From positions 23,074-87,073 of the forward strand of contig SJOL01005983.1 in NCBI GenBank assembly GCA_004794785.1: a stretch of DNA of 64,000 nt, written 5' to 3'. Position 1 is the stretch's first letter; every line of letters starts with the position of its first letter. Below are positions 1-25,610 of this stretch, piece after piece. The stretch comes from Opisthorchis felineus. Lineage: Eukaryota; Platyhelminthes; Trematoda; Opisthorchiida; Opisthorchiidae. The notes beneath the pieces were generated by a model, which was not told where the DNA came from, did not search any database, and was given only the letters and a program-made list of their open reading frames with translations. A program made the position numbers and the translations under genes.

Positions 1-318
1 TATTGAACCTAGCTCTTTCGGCTGCTACGAAGTTAATCGGTTTGAAGTGTTGCAGAACTTTTTTCTTCAATGAATTATAGGAAATATCGATTGGGGATTC
101 AGGGTATACTAAATTCTTGATCAACGTATACGCCACCTTGCCGACAAAATGTAGAAAATATGCCGTGAGTTTCTTATTATCCATATCGGATTTTGTAAGA
201 CACCATATGTCAAACCGTTCCAAATAGTCCTCTACGTCTCGCGCAGTTGAAGTAACATTTAATGGTTCCATTTCGGCAGGCATGATGAATTGTTCCAATC
301 GCGAAGCCAAAATGTAGT
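1..318 (-). mobile_element. LTR retrotransposon gag fragment (partial, runs off left edge)
   Basis: Reading the minus strand from an ATG at 283-281 gives 94 open codons to the window edge, and the frame stays open upstream to about 318. The protein reads as a Gag/capsid-like retroelement polypeptide. It starts MPAEMEPLN, then has DYLERFDIW, a basic KKLTAYFLHFVGKVAYTLI stretch, and ends LQHFKPINFVAAERARF. The pattern of a helix, then 'L..HF.P......AER..F', is typical of gag genes of Ty3/Gypsy-type elements. Just upstream is a leader with TTTTGGCTTCGCGATTGG, which resembles the primer-binding/leader region of such elements, but I could not identify an LTR. The element continues to the left of the window, so intactness cannot be judged. 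Family-level assignment is by recognition only. Confidence 0.7.
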
Positions 319-483
319 AATTAAGTTGAGCACGTATGTCGGTATAACCAGACGAACTAGAAATTCAGAATTCAGCACAACGAAACAAGTAGCACGTATG
401 TATTCGAATTGTTGTATGTGTACAGCACTTGGAATATTAAAACAAGAGAATAATGAATAGAGCAATGAATAGAGCATCAATCA

Positions 484-3400
484 TGTACATCTCATAGCTG
501 CATGCCGGACGTGCTTGCCAAGCCGCACCACTCGTGGAAATATCCATACGTGGTGGGAATTACTTTTATTCCTTACTCTATCCAAGACGTCTCTGGAATT
601 ATTGGCCGCTCGTTCATTTCAGCCGGCCAAAACCCAATAGTCGAGATTCAATTGCATCACTCACGAGCAACGTGATGCTATCCCTGACACGTGCTAGGAG
701 GAAAGCTTCGAGTTGTGATGGGTGGACAAGGTACCAGGTCATCAAGTGCTCAGCTTACTCGGAAACCTTCTACTTGCACTCCAGATTGAGACGCCAACGT
801 CGATGGCAATAATTTCCGAATAATAAAGTCCCGGAACTCCCAGTATTGTCCTCCTAATTTACTTCCATAATACCTTTTTATATGGACATTCCTTCGGATC
901 AATCGGTTTTTCTGCTACAAATTGTGTTAGTCCACACACCTTCTTCCGAAACACTACATTTGCTGACATCGCTATACGAAACCTGCTCAGTTTTCGGTCA
1001 TTTCTGAAGTGTCTTCACTGCGCAAGGTTCTGCAGAGGCGTGTATCTATTGAGAATCCACGTTCAGAGATTTTTCAACGCCACTCCTAAGTTATTGAAAT
1101 AACACAGAAAAAGGTTCCGTATCTACAGTTAGGACAAAATGACAGAACGCTGTATACTGACTTGCTTTTAATGACTTTCCATCCGAATCATTGCCTATTC
1201 TGCATGAACAGGCGTTAGAAAATTCACGCTTTAAATGCTTAACCCGGATGAGAACCGGCTGAAAATTCGAACCATTTCTGATTGTTTGGTGCTTGTGGGT
1301 TAGCCATGCGATTGCTGTGCTGTATGGTATAAGAAAGCTGATTAAGTGGTTAATTTTCAAAAACCGAGATACCAAGATTCAAGAATCTCTGTTCGTGGGT
1401 AATTCCAGGGACCGCTTTGGGGACGCGCCTATGTTGACGCTGTGAACTAAAATAGACATTCAAAATCGAGCCAAAACTAACTGCGAGCCACCCAAAAAAT
1501 AGTGTATGTTGAATTGTTTCCTGTACGCTAGCAAACTGCCGGACAGATTCGCAATTGTTATTGGTGTGATAGCCACCAACAACGGGAAAATTTTGAGCAA
1601 AACCGTACTATGTTGAAGTTTTCCTATCACTTGTATATCAAACCGGCATTATAAACCAATTTTTTGCTCTAATTCTGCTTCCTGCATTGACAAAACCACG
1701 GCGTTCAAGCCAACAGAACTGAGTACTGACAGAGATTTGCTCCAACAAGAAACCACCTCCCGACTTACACTTCATAAGGGGTAGTGCAGACGCACCGTAG
1801 CTTTTGTGTACTCGAAGAAAATGTTACATTTAATTAAATCAAATCCCATCTCACTTACAAACTTTATTCAGCATTGTTTATATTCTTGTCATCTTGCAAG
1901 TCTACCCATGCCACCATAGGCACATACATTTGGCATTTCCCAAATAATATGGTGTCCTTAATGGGTCTTGCGTCACAGGATGCATCCTCATGCAGCAACG
2001 TGAAAGTAGAGCAGGCGGTCCTTGTGGCCTACGTCAATAGAAAACCTGCTCTGGGGTGGAATTCCGTTTTTTCTCTGGGAGGTCCTTCAAGCTGCAACCG
2101 AATGAAAACCTCCCATATAGTCATTACACTGAACCCTAGTTATCCCGGTCTATCCAGAAGAGCTGGCAGACAAACCACCGGGGCCAATATGGGACCCCGT
2201 TAGATCCCGGTGTGGTCTCTTCCGCTCACCCATAACTACGGTCCATTTTACTAACAAAAATGGAAGCAATGTCAGAAGCTGTACAACAGATGCCACAACC
2301 AAGGCAATGCTCCGAATGGACTCACGCTTTAGTTACTTTAGAGAAAAAATTGGACTCATCTAAATATGAAATGACTTACACCTGTTCAGCAAACATGCTA
2401 TGATCACACAACACCAACTTTTCAACGACGGATGTGCTGATTGGTAAGAATACCAGAGCCGATCTTTTTCAAAGCTTGACCCTGGACTGTACGTGCTCGC
2501 TTAAAGTCTCTCAGTTGGCCAAAGTAGTGCACAAGCCCTTTAGCAAAAACTGACCCCAGCAAAACATGTGCATCTGAATTAAGTGCCATGCTGATTCCTT
2601 TGTGTTTTCCTCCGTTTGCGTTGTCATCGCAAAAGTCTCTCATAGAAATTCGACGACCCTAATAGTGGCCTTGAAGGTTTCACTATTGAACTGCGCATCT
2701 GGGCAGTATTTTGTGGAGCCTACATACTTTTGTACAGTTGCCTGTTTACAAGTGAAATGCCAGACTCGAAACCCCCTCACTTTGTCTACTATACCTAAAT
2801 CCCTGCGTTATTTTTAGCTACATAGTTGAATCCATCCTACAAAATTGCATCCGTTGTATCCGTTTCGCTTACGCACAAACTCTGGGCTTATCACAGGTTA
2901 CCAGGCTCAACTTTATGCATCAACTCAGAACAATCTGACGCATCATCTGGACATCCGCTTGGGGCATACCCAGTCGTCTTCCCATCACGTTCGCTGCCAC
3001 TTTTGCTCAGGGTTTTGGTAAAAATTTGCCGCACGTTTACCGTTGCGCTGCGCAAACTTCCATTTGTGATTAAAGTTCCGTTGTTTTTGTCCTCTTCAGT
3101 GACGCCTGGTTGAAATTCACCTACTTTTACTCAAGCCACTGTGGTTCTCTTGTGCTGTGTCACAGGAGCTAGAGCTCCCAATGTCTCCTCAAAAGTACTC
3201 CCCAAGATGATATGCTGGCGCTGAGCCCTTATGCTCTTGGTCCGTTATTTCTTATTCTCTTGTTTTACGTTTACCAACATGTGCAACATACCGTAACCAT
3301 CAGATTACAGGAATACATGTTCTGAACATGCTTGCTGTTTCTCTTAGTTCGCATTTGGTCGGCTTAAAAAGACCGTATATGATGAATAGTCCATTGACAA

Positions 3401-6400
3401 TGTTGAAGGCAGTATCATACTTGTCACGGGAGGTTTATTATTGAGCGAGATAAAGCGGAAATAACTAGTGCTTGAGAAGCAGTCCGCCACCGCTGACGAC
3501 AGACTGAACCCAACGAATGTTTGTCCTATATTTTCGGTGGGTTGCCTACCCTCTTACTCGAGTGCGAATTGGCCATTATGCCCTTAAGCACCCCTGTACA
3601 TGAAACTTTGGTAGAGCTCTTTGGTGGCTTCTCACAAGCTTCTCCCATCCTTGTGTTGTTTTGTGGTTAACCTGGCAAATAAGCTGAGTGGCTATGCTCA
3701 ATGTTTGGTGTACCCCTTATATAACTGTAGGGGTCCCGCCAAATTCTCCGTTGGACTCTGCATACTACTGGACTCAGACTCAGGATACAGAGTAGTCATC
3801 AGCATACCTGAAGAACAGTTTTGACACCCTCAAATTATTGTTCAGGCAGTGACGTAGGAAATTATAGAAGGACCGGTCTTACCGACTGGAGACATTAAGG
3901 AATTACGTTGTTTACCGCAAAGCTTTCTAAGTGGGCGGATTACTCTATCCCAAGTTGGTAAGGTCGATGAGCTCAACCGCCAGACTAATCCGGTTTAAAT
4001 AAAAAACAGCTATCACTGCCAATTCAGCCTCAATGGATCGAACATGCAGAGAACTGGATGGACAGAAGGCCCAATCTTTATTTTATCGAGTTGCTAAAGT
4101 TTTTGGAGAAAACATATTTCAGAATCCAGTGACAGCCCATTAACAGACCTAAGCCCAAAGTTTCCTCAAATGACAGACCAGATTATCGACCGACCAATAA
4201 TTGTTTGAAACAATTCACTGTCTCAACAGATAGGCCTAACCCATTCTTTGCGGCGGATGTCATCGCATCTGCTTGCCATGGAGAATTGTACTTTTGGAAA
4301 CCGAACGGTAATCGAAATGCCCCTTCGTTTACCACAAAGAAGATCTTTGAAACGTGATAGATTGAGCAGATATGGCGGGGTGTGTAAAGTTCATGAAAAA
4401 AGGGGTTATGTCAAATAAATAAGTTGCACTCACTGAGGTGTGACTCCCACATCACCCAGTTTTCTATCCAAACCATCCCAACAAATTAAGCATTATGGTA
4501 GAGATTCCTCTCACAAAATATTTTTGAAAGGCCCTGACATAAACAGTAGGCCCCTGAGTGGTTTACTTCGAATTCTCGTAAAACAGCATCTATTTTAAGA
4601 AATACACTCATTTGCAAACAAATTTGGTTTTACGAGAGACTCACCTGGAACCCAGCTGAATCTCTCGTTCGTGATGTTTCCATGCAACTGAATGTGCTGC
4701 ACCAGGCCGCCTTATGTTCCAGTTGCTACGATATTCGAGATATCGCGATGCATCTATTTTAGCTGACATTCGAGGGCCAGTCCTACAGGTCCGTTGTCAA
4801 AAATCGAATGGATGGGCTTCTTTTTCCGTTGGAACTTAGGTCTACTTATTAGTATGCGCTACTTATTCAAAATCAACGTTCATCTCATTGGTGCAACCTC
4901 TTCGTGTTTCTGCGACAAATAAGCCCTGAAGCTTATAGCCATAGACACTGAACAACGGTCCTCAAAAGGAGCAAGGACAGTCCTCAACTTTCATTTTTTT
5001 GTGAATGATTGCTTAGTACCAGCGTTTTCAGACTAACTAAGAGAAAACTGACGGCTGGTTTATTTTTCTTATGCGATTCACTTTGTTATGGGGTTTTATT
5101 TCTCCATAAAATAAAGCTACTACAGGACACCTGCTGCAGGAATATTGGATGAAACAAGTAAATAACTGGATAAATGGGCGGAATAATCACGTAGCATTGA
5201 TCAAGCATCGGACCTAGTGGATCCTCGTTGCTTATGTCCTTCCATGTTCGGATCCGAGAGAAACAAAAAACCTTTGCGGTCCTTGTCTTTCTAAGGAGTT
5301 TTTGCTTAGCTGAGAATTTTATCACCCGACGAATTAGCTTACCGTCCCCTTCTGATGGGTGAATCCAGGATATCACCAAGACGGCATGGTGCCATCATAG
5401 TTATGGTTGCCAGCCTCTGTCCGGTCTACCGGGCCAATGAGACTTGTCTAGCAAGAAATGCGTTCATCTGTTAGTCACATTTAGAACACCCCGCTATTCA
5501 AAGTTTGTCGCCAAACGTACGTCTTTGCCTTGCCAGCGGTTTGTGCGTACGGTGCGAAAGCTAGCTTCCAGGGGATCTCTATATCCTGCTTTGAAAGAAA
5601 TATGCACGTGGTTCAGAAGAACCACTTCCTGCATTGCAGCGAAACTGGTTATTATGCTTACGGAAGGCTGAAGAATCTCTATATTGGTGGTCTGGTTTGA
5701 GCAGAAAGCGCACCATTCTGCCGACAAATTATAACTTTCCGGAACTGTTGATTCACAAACACCATCGGCGAGAGGACCGTAGGAATGTCGCATGTGCTTC
5801 TGCTACGGCGCGCTTCTGCTATCGCGCACGGTTGTGGAAAAATGTACCGTCAATGGCATCATTGTTAGAGACTAAAATCAGTCCAGGTATTCACATCTTC
5901 ATCTCCGTAGGCGTGGGCTACAATAAACATCTGATTGTGCGATAGCACGAAACTGTTCCTCTTCTGTCATTTGATCTATTAGGTGGCCATGTTGCACCCA
6001 CCTTCTCAGTCAGAAAGGCCATGCTCGTAAATTGCATGTGTTTGAATTAGGTGTCCTTGACTCCGCAGCTAAGCTTTATTCATCAACTCTCCGTATTTTT
6101 ACGTAGCCATCCGTTTACGAGTATAGTCATACAACAGGTTTGTCCTCACTTCGTCTTTGTAGTATCCTTAGCTTCGTAGTTAAGTTCCTTGAATCAAGCC
6201 GTCGTTGACAACTTCGGCTTGATTATCATTTGTCTCCGTTTCGCCCACGGTTAGCTAGCTAGAACCACAATAAAAACCTCCATCCCGTGCTCGTTCGCTG
6301 CCACGAGATAGAAATTTTGAACCACATACCATTTACCGTTAATAAACCCAGTGAAGGAAACGCCGGAGCAATTCTTAGCTGTTCAAAGCTATTTAGGCAT

Positions 6401-9180
6401 TTCTGGGTCATTATCCCTATCGTTAACGGTAGGTTGATAACTATGCACCAGTTTTAGAACCTATACATCGTGGCGAAAATTTCAGCTAGGGTGGACTAGA
6501 AGTCACCCATTATTCTGTTCGGAACATGGTACTATGTCTGCAGTTTATGCTTCCGATTAGCCATACACAACTTTCACTTTGCAGACGCTTTTGATGTTGG
6601 CCCAGATTCACTTCTGCCGTAATTTCATAACGAGGTGACTGCATAGACATTATGTATGGGCACGATTACAGGGTGGAAGCAATCAACAGGTGAGATGGAA
6701 GCCACCACGAATGTGTAGGGTTGCAAAAGAGTGATAGTATTGATCTCTGGCCGTCGACCATGTAGTCTCATTGGCTTGTTGTGTCGCTATAGTAAGCGGC
6801 AAAAGCCCGTAAGTATAAACCCATGGCACATATATATTCTCATTTATGACTGCAATACAATCACGTACAACATAATCAGGCTGAAAGCTCTCAATAACAC
6901 TTACCATCAGAAACAAGGGTGAGAACAGAGACTCTGAGGAAGCGTGCACGATGAAAACCTGGTGCGAATGGCGCTAAAGGAGATGCTGATCCACAGAGGA
7001 TGAACAAATTCTTTCAGCAGTAGGTATATACTTACCAACTTTATGGCCATCGGGGGTATCTGATTCTGCTGGGTTATCTCCATGCTTTGCGACTCATGAT
7101 GAGCTGTTGGTTTTGAATAGACGCACCTTAGGGCTAACCAAATTGTTTTGCCATCAACCTGTGTACCTGCTAATGCATTTGAGGTTCGTCCTAGCAGTGT
7201 ACGAACAAAGGCCAGACTACGCGCCCATTACTGGTGGCCAAGGCTTAATTCGTGTATAGAAGCAGCGATCAAGGGCTGTGCTACTTAATAACATTTTGAC
7301 AAAATTTTAGGCCCATCAAGGCACCTATACAGCCCATCCAGTGTTCGGCAGATCATGGGCTAGTACTGCACTTCACAGACACACTGAAGAAATACCGTCA
7401 AAGCTATGTATTCTTGTAGGGAATAATAAGAAGCATTTTTATCCGGTGAAGTATGACTACTGTGAACATGGAGTGGTTGGAGCATTTGGTCTTCAGATTT
7501 CATGTTGAGAAACAGCGACAAACAGTGACCCAAAGCTTGCAGTAGTTTTTACCGGAATGGAATTCGGTACGCTACAGTTGTACGTTATTATAGTCAGGAT
7601 GCTAATGACATGTTCAAGTGGCTCAACCTGACCCCAAAATAATGCACGTAGTTTATGAGATACGGTAGAGGAAAACGTAATTAGGATCTGCTCATCGCTT
7701 TGAGAACCAAACCGCTACAGGTAAAACGCCCTAATTTTTAATATTTGGAAAGGATAACAATAAGGGGCCACCTACGCATCACCAGATCGGCCGTATTCAA
7801 TCAAGAAAGCAAGATGCCTTGATTATCAGACAAAATACCGACGCCCAGGATCAAAGTATGAATTGGTATTCGGTGTCCGAGCACGCAAAACCAGAAGGCA
7901 GAAAATGTATCCATACCACAAGGGATAGGGGAGGTTTATTCATCGGGGACTACTGCTTGCTGGTGGATGCGAGTGGCAGGCGGCCGATTTCAGAAGCGTC
8001 ACGAACGCACCTGAAGTAACAAGCAGTCACTGATTAGGTCAGAATTGGTATCTTTTTAGTGTTATTTAGCGGTGTTATAGAGCGGATTTGGAGAAACTAC
8101 CTCACTTGCGCGGTGTGAAGGTTAACCATGGTGATACTGTTCGACCTTCGTACTAGTATCTCAGTTGAAGTTTCAACTTTGAGTGAGATACTTAGGAGCA
8201 AGCTCGAATTTACTCGAGGCAGGTATTGTGTCGAAACACGCTACACGGAATGTTTGCTCTTTCGTGCAGTGTCACTCGAACTTATCTTTCCGGTCGTTGT
8301 CATGAGAGAACTAAATTAGCTTCATTTCCTTTTCCGGAAGAAATAAAATGTAGAAGTTGGTGTTCTGTCCACTGCATGTCTCTTTCCTTACAACATACGC
8401 TGCCAAGAGGCAGAGTACAACGATCAGATTATTAGAGGACAGTCGGTCACTTGCTTACTTTCCGAAGGACACTGTAATAAGCGTAGATGCCATTTAATCT
8501 TTCAACAAAAATTTTATGGTCACATCTTTTTTTGACCATACAAGAAAGTTCATTTACATATTGATGGTAACAGTCAAGATCACAGGTGAAATACTGTATT
8601 TGATGGCTTCTGGGCATGAACAAAAGACGTCAGTCAAGTGATGGTCACATAGGTACATTGTCTCTCTTTGTGATGTTTAGCACTGAAAAGATGTAGGAAT
8701 TTGGAATGCAACAGAAAGATAAGTTATGCGGTTTAGCTACAGGCAAGCAATTGCCTGATAAAAGTGCAGCATCGCCCAGAAGCGTCAAATTGCTCACCCA
8801 ACAGGTCAGAAAGTAGATCCAAAAAGCGTTTATAGTCATGCTTAAAATTCAAAATATATAATGCCTTTAGGGTGAACCCCATCGAGCATCCAAATATGCA
8901 CACACGCGTATCCTGGAAACAGATCAATTAATTTGTATTGGGTTATCGTCAGCATATCCATAAAAACAGAACTATTCGGGACCCATGTGCTAAATTCGCC
9001 ACGTGATGTACACATGACTAAAGAACCAACAGATCAAGCATCGGTGGGAAAATGAAGGTAGTATACATGTACCCACGTACACAGCCACTTAAATGAGATT
9101 AAGTGACTTATCCTTCTTTTTTATGTTTCTGTCTCTCCGCTCCGTACAGACCTGTTGGTTGTCGCTAGTGAGAGCCTTGT
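484..9180. other. Gene-poor region, nothing supportable
   Basis: Only short open frames (up to about 110 codons) in mixed frames and strands, many starting with TTG, with no recognisable domain and no convincing exon. The part next to the gag fragment (about 484-1000) may hold the 5' LTR of that element, but no repeat partner is visible in the window. The stretch 1091-1375 is open on the minus strand for 94 codons and could be an old interspersed repeat; I do not recognise it. Confidence 0.5.
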
Positions 9181-9950
9181 CTGGAGTACGCAGATGACAT
9201 TGCCCTCATCTTTGAAGACCAAAGCGAAGCACAAGCCCTGTTGAATGGACTGAACACCATCACACCATCTTTCGGCATGCGCCTTGCACCTTCAAAGTGC
9301 AAAGTCATACTTCAGAACGTGCAGTCTCTGAACATATCCCTTACAATTCAAGGAGAATCACTGGAGGTTATGGAAAATTTTACATACCTCGGTAGTTGTA
9401 TTAACTCGGACGGAAGTGTGTCTGATGAAGTCAGTGCAAGAACCTCAAAGGCTCGAATCACGTTTGCTAATTTGCGTCACTTGTGGCGTCAAAGAGGCAT
9501 CTCACTAGATCTTAAGGGTCGTGTGTACCAGGCTATAGTAAGGGCAAACCGCGAGGTGGACAACGCATGACTTGGCAGAAGGGCGTGAAAGAGATCACGA
9601 AGAGTTTGGGTGTTGTTGGTGTTGTACGCCTTCCAGGATGGGGCCCCCGTGACCCCGCCTGTGCTTGGTTGGAGACGTTGCAAACAAATGGCGGCTAATC
9701 GATGTCAGTGGCGTTCGTGCTGTCAGTTTCTTTCCAGACTGTCTGATTGAGCGCTTGGAGGTGTAGGCACCTCAGAACGCTTGACATAAGCCAGCACTAG
9801 GTCCCCTCCCTCACCCACTCTTTTTTCTCTTCTTTTCACTCTAGGGCTTTAAATAAAATTAGACGAACCTTATGGTTGTACGGCAGTGGAGCATCAGTGT
9901 CAACACTGATGTTCCTGTCTTTGATGATGATCATGATGATGTTGGTTAGA
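9181..9950 (+). mobile_element. RTE-type non-LTR retrotransposon, 3' end, degenerate reverse transcriptase
   Basis: From 9181 the plus strand encodes LEYADDIALIFEDQ, which carries the YADD catalytic box of a reverse transcriptase. It continues with YLGSCINSDGSVSDEVSAR and NLRHLWRQRGISLDLKGRVY, the well-known C-terminal RT segment of RTE-clade LINEs in flukes. Upstream of 9181 the frame is broken by stops, so the copy is 5'-truncated or degenerate. After VYQAIVRA the sequence jumps straight to the distal end (NREVDN; then, in another frame from 9552, GGQRMTWQKGVKEITKSLG and VRLPGWGPRDPACAWLETLQ), so the middle of the C-terminal region is deleted. A third frame finishes NRCQWRSCCQFLSRLSD and stops near 9750. 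A non-coding tail of about 200 bp with AAATAAAA and ending in GATGATGATCATGATGATG follows; simple-repeat tails are usual for RTE elements. Dead copy. Confidence 0.85.
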
Positions 9951-10528
9951 TTCTGAGAACGATTGTCAACGTGTTGTATATAGTTTTCAGTGCTGCATGG
10001 TCGCCGTTATTTTAGATCATGAACATTATAGGGGGTTCAAAATGCTGTTTCTAGAATATAGATTTTTAGGCTAATTTTTCGGAATTTCGGCATTGAAGTG
10101 TGTTCAACGAGTAGCTAAGTAACGGCTCTCAGCTTGCGTTTAAAAGAGTATGGCGTATGTTTTCGAACCGTCTTCACGTATATCGTGGAAGCTTCCTGAC
10201 TAAGTTCACATGTTACAAGGTACAATCTATGCCTCAAGGGCGTACATAGCCTTATAGCATGTATGGTGCAGGATATAATTGAGGAAGGAGAAAAGAAATC
10301 GAATACATGAGGAAAGTGCTCATGTTATCTGCAACCATACGAAGATACTTTTGCTCCTTCCACAAGGTGAAATCATGCTGACGTCAGTAACCCACCCCCA
10401 CCCCAATAAAGACGGGCAATTTTAACCTATTAATCTGCACCAAAAATCTACCACCAAAGCGTTTGCAGGGAACAAGTGGAGTGCACTTTCATGCTGTATG
10501 AGAAAGTAGCTTGTTTGTCTCGAAAACT

Positions 10529-10534
10529 TTTATT
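10529..10534 (-). promoter_or_regulatory. Candidate polyadenylation signal AATAAA of left EGF/TSP1 gene
   Basis: The minus strand reads AATAAA here, 84 bases after the stop codon of exon E. Spacing and orientation suit a 3'UTR signal for the left gene. The hexamer alone is weak evidence. Confidence 0.5.
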
Positions 10535-10618
10535 GCAGGAATAAGGCTGAAAATGCACAATTATCAAGAATTACTATTGTTCATGTAACCCACAGGATAC
10601 AAAGACATCCACAGGCTA

Positions 10619-22242
<11,624 letters not shown>

Positions 22243-24108
22243 CTGGAAAGCGGAACAGAAAAGGAGCAAGTTCAATGGTAGTGACGTCGCTGCGCTGTAT
22301 TGATCGATTAACTTAAAAGTTAAAAATGAACTACTTAATGCTTAGGTAGGCTTGAGAGTGCCTTTCAAAGCACTTGTATGGTCTGGCATAACCATCCTTT
22401 CACTTTGGCGACGGGCGACTAAAACTATTGTTACGCACATCAGCTCTTCCTGGGAAATCTTGCTTTTCCTTAATATATATATATATATATATAACGCGAC
22501 ACGTAAACTGATAAGGCTGGAAGCAAACTTATTTTGGATTTCCAGGTAACTGTTCGGTCGCACGTGAAAAGCATTTGTATACAAATTAAGGTGCTGCTGC
22601 GAAAGGATTTTACACTAACACGAGCTCCGTCGTGGTTGAGCTTTTCTAGGTGTTGTAATGGCCTTAAGCCCAGACGAAACCCTACAGTGCCAAGGCCACA
22701 GCAAGACCATATGGAGTGGTTGGTCTCTTCCTTTGGGCAGCATTGAACTCACTGACAGAAGCGGATTTTAGGCACAGTCCCTATTCCACATTCCAAGGGG
22801 CAGTGCAGCCACAACCGTGAAAAGATCTTTTTGCAAAGAACGAGTGCCCTCCAATTTTGATGAGCAAGCATAGTAGATCATGGCCCTCACCCAGTCTCCC
22901 AAGGGGGCCTGGGAGGTTCATGGGCCTTCAATCCGAGGGTGAAAATACAAAAAACTAGCTGTCAAAAGATTTGGTAAAATGCCATTCGAAGAGTTTCGGT
23001 GACAAACTTAATACCCGTCTTACTACCGCGATAATCTACCTGGCAACCGCAAACGGTGCGTTCGATTACACGGACTCACGGGTCGTTGACCAACGCATTG
23101 ATGCGGTACTTGGCTATTATAGGCAGAGAACCTTAAGCATCTTCAGAATCTTAATTACCAGCCTCAGAAATAGGGATGAAATCAGCTGGTAGAACGAACA
23201 GTAATTAGGTGATCAGGTAACTGGTGTTTGTGGAACAAGGGTGTACTATCGATAAATACAGTCATTTGAATATATATAGCGGCTTCTTGAGCCAAATTCC
23301 GGAGCTGAGATCGGCAACAAGTGACTCTGGAATAACACCAGCTATTTCGTGTCAGCGAATTTTACTAAAGACGAGACAATAAAATATAAGGCAAAATGTT
23401 TCTCCTTCCGTCATCCATAGCAAATGTTTTAGCTTATTCTCTAGACAGACTTGTAGAAGAGTGTACTGGGTCGTATGCACGTAAATGTATGCTAGACCTA
23501 AACTAAACTGACTGCTACAAGTCAGTCAAGGTTTCGCACCTCCAAGAAACAAACGAGGTTTTGAACCAAAGAAATACAGGACAATAGAGTGCGGATGAGC
23601 AGTAGAAAATTGCGCATAAAGCACTGACAACAAAAGTCATTCAGCTGTAACACTGGATAAATATGATGTGAACGCAACAAGAGGATTTTGTGAGGCAGTC
23701 AAGTGACCGATAAAAACCCACTGACTGAAGTTTTAAAAGTACTTCTCCTACGTGATCATGCCAGGGCAATTCAGAGGGACTTAACTTCGAGGTGTTTAGT
23801 GCATCTTACACCCACCTCACTGGACTATTATCTCTGGAAGTGTTATGCAACCCAAGTTCAGTCTTAAAAGACAGGTATATTGTTTACCTCCCGAAACGTA
23901 TCAAGCTACAAAACAACCACAAATCACTTAATCCGTCGTCTTTATCCTAAGCAGAACGCTAGATAGTTCTAAGCCATTTCTTGTGTATTCCTGGCTCAAC
24001 AGAAATCTGTGGTTTCAATTCAATGGCGGCAAAATTCCAGTCCGAACAACATATCCTTTCCTCTGCCCATCATGATCCAATTGACAATCCCCTACATTTC
24101 AGAAGAAA

Positions 24109-24435
24109 ATGTTCAATGTTACACTTAAAGTTGGTCCATTCTGTAAGGAATGTCAGTTACGTAGCAAAAAGTCCGTTCTAGAAAAAGGACAAATGACAAA
24201 AATTCACCAAGATAGCTTAGACAACCATGTCAGAGAGATACATGACAACGTAACATACCATTCTGTGCTGTCCAAGACGAAACATTTAAATATCCCTCCA
24301 ATCGACCGTCATTGGCTGAAAAATCGATGTTTGTTTGTGGAACACAACACAGACTGTTGTGTTGCAGGTCATTCTTGTCCGACGGCATTAGTATATTATA
24401 CATACTTTAGAAAAAGGATTATGAATGGAGAGTGA
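24109..24435 (+). other. Unassigned open frame, possible degenerate transposon or repeat protein
   Basis: This is a 108-codon frame from an apparent ATG, with paired cysteines (FCKEC, later DCCVAGHSC) and a stretch VYYTYFRKRIMNGE. A stop follows, but the same frame stays protein-like for about 46 more codons (KFHLCSLYEHKPKPMDIPY, GIPDTLSFISEEHVHRHKK). This suggests a broken, formerly longer coding sequence, perhaps from a DNA transposon. I do not recognise a family and no splice sites are convincing. Confidence 0.3.
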
Positions 24436-25404
24436 AAATTTCATCTATGTTCATTATATGAACATAAACCTAAACCCATGGACATTCCTTATAACACACT
24501 CATTGACCATAATCAAGGAATTCCAGATACACTATCGTTTATTTCTGAAGAACATGTTCACAGACATAAAAAGTAAATGCAAGCGATGAATATGAAGGGG
24601 TTACGGGAGAATATGAGGTAAAACAGAAACATCTCTTTCGAAGTCATGCCACCAACAGTTCCAGTCAGATAAGATGAATCCCGCTGCTTCTTTAGAAGAC
24701 GGCTCCCAGAGAAAGGGTGGATAGAATGTTATTTGAGGCATAACTCTCACCAAGCTAGGCCTACGGAGGTCAGAAACAGAGTTTATCTTACTGCGTTATG
24801 ATGGTTATCTATTCAGCTATGCTTGGGCTATTCATCTACCTCATAACTGACGGGTAAAGACCAGTACCGGATGTTTACCCTCGAAAGGTACTCTGTATGA
24901 GGAGGATTTCGGTGGCATTCTGTGCTTGGGATATTGAATAAAGTTACTTCGTTTGGTAGACCTTATAAGATATATGTATATATGATCATACGTATGGTAT
25001 AACATGATTCTTCGGCCGTGTCATCAATGGGAAATAAACAAAGTACTAATGTAATGACAAACCACCAGGTATTGGCTACCGTTATCAGTGCCTCCATCGC
25101 TGCATAGTGTAGATTAGATGAGCAGGTCCTTAGTCATTCTCTATTTTACTTATTTCTTTGGTCATCCCTCATCACAGGAGCCTACTTGGAGGCCCATCCA
25201 TTAGGACGGAAGGCTTTGCTCTTCCTTTATTACCACCGGTGACAATATCTACGCCCTTGTATTGAACCGTAGCCGTACACAATTGAAGTCACTAATCCAA
25301 CCCCAAACGCCGTCACATTTATTTGTCCCTTGCCTATTTTCTGCATGCAAAGAATAGGCAGATAACAATCTGTTTGTTTTCGTACGCTGATCCTATATCG
25401 AATG

Positions 25405-25610
25405 ACGTTTGTGCTATCAGGCTATCTGATTGAGCGCTTGGAGGTGTAGGCACTTCACACTGCTTGCAATGGGCTAGCACCAAATCCCACCCTAATCCAC
25501 TTTGTTCTCTTCTTTTCAATTTAAGGCTTTAAATGTACGTAAATAAAACTTGTGGTTTTACGGAAGTAAAGCGTCAGTGGTAACACTGATGTTGCTTCCT
25601 CTGATGATGC
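25405..25610 (+). mobile_element. 3' tail of the same RTE-type LINE (second copy)
   Basis: Aligns by eye to 9710-9945. Shared blocks are TCTGATTGAGCGCTTGGAGG, GTGTAGGCAC, TTCTCTTCTTTTCA, AGGCTTTAAAT, AATAAAA, a GTAACACTGATGTT block and a final GATGATG. It lacks the reverse transcriptase part, so it is a strongly 5'-truncated insertion on the plus strand. Confidence 0.85.
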
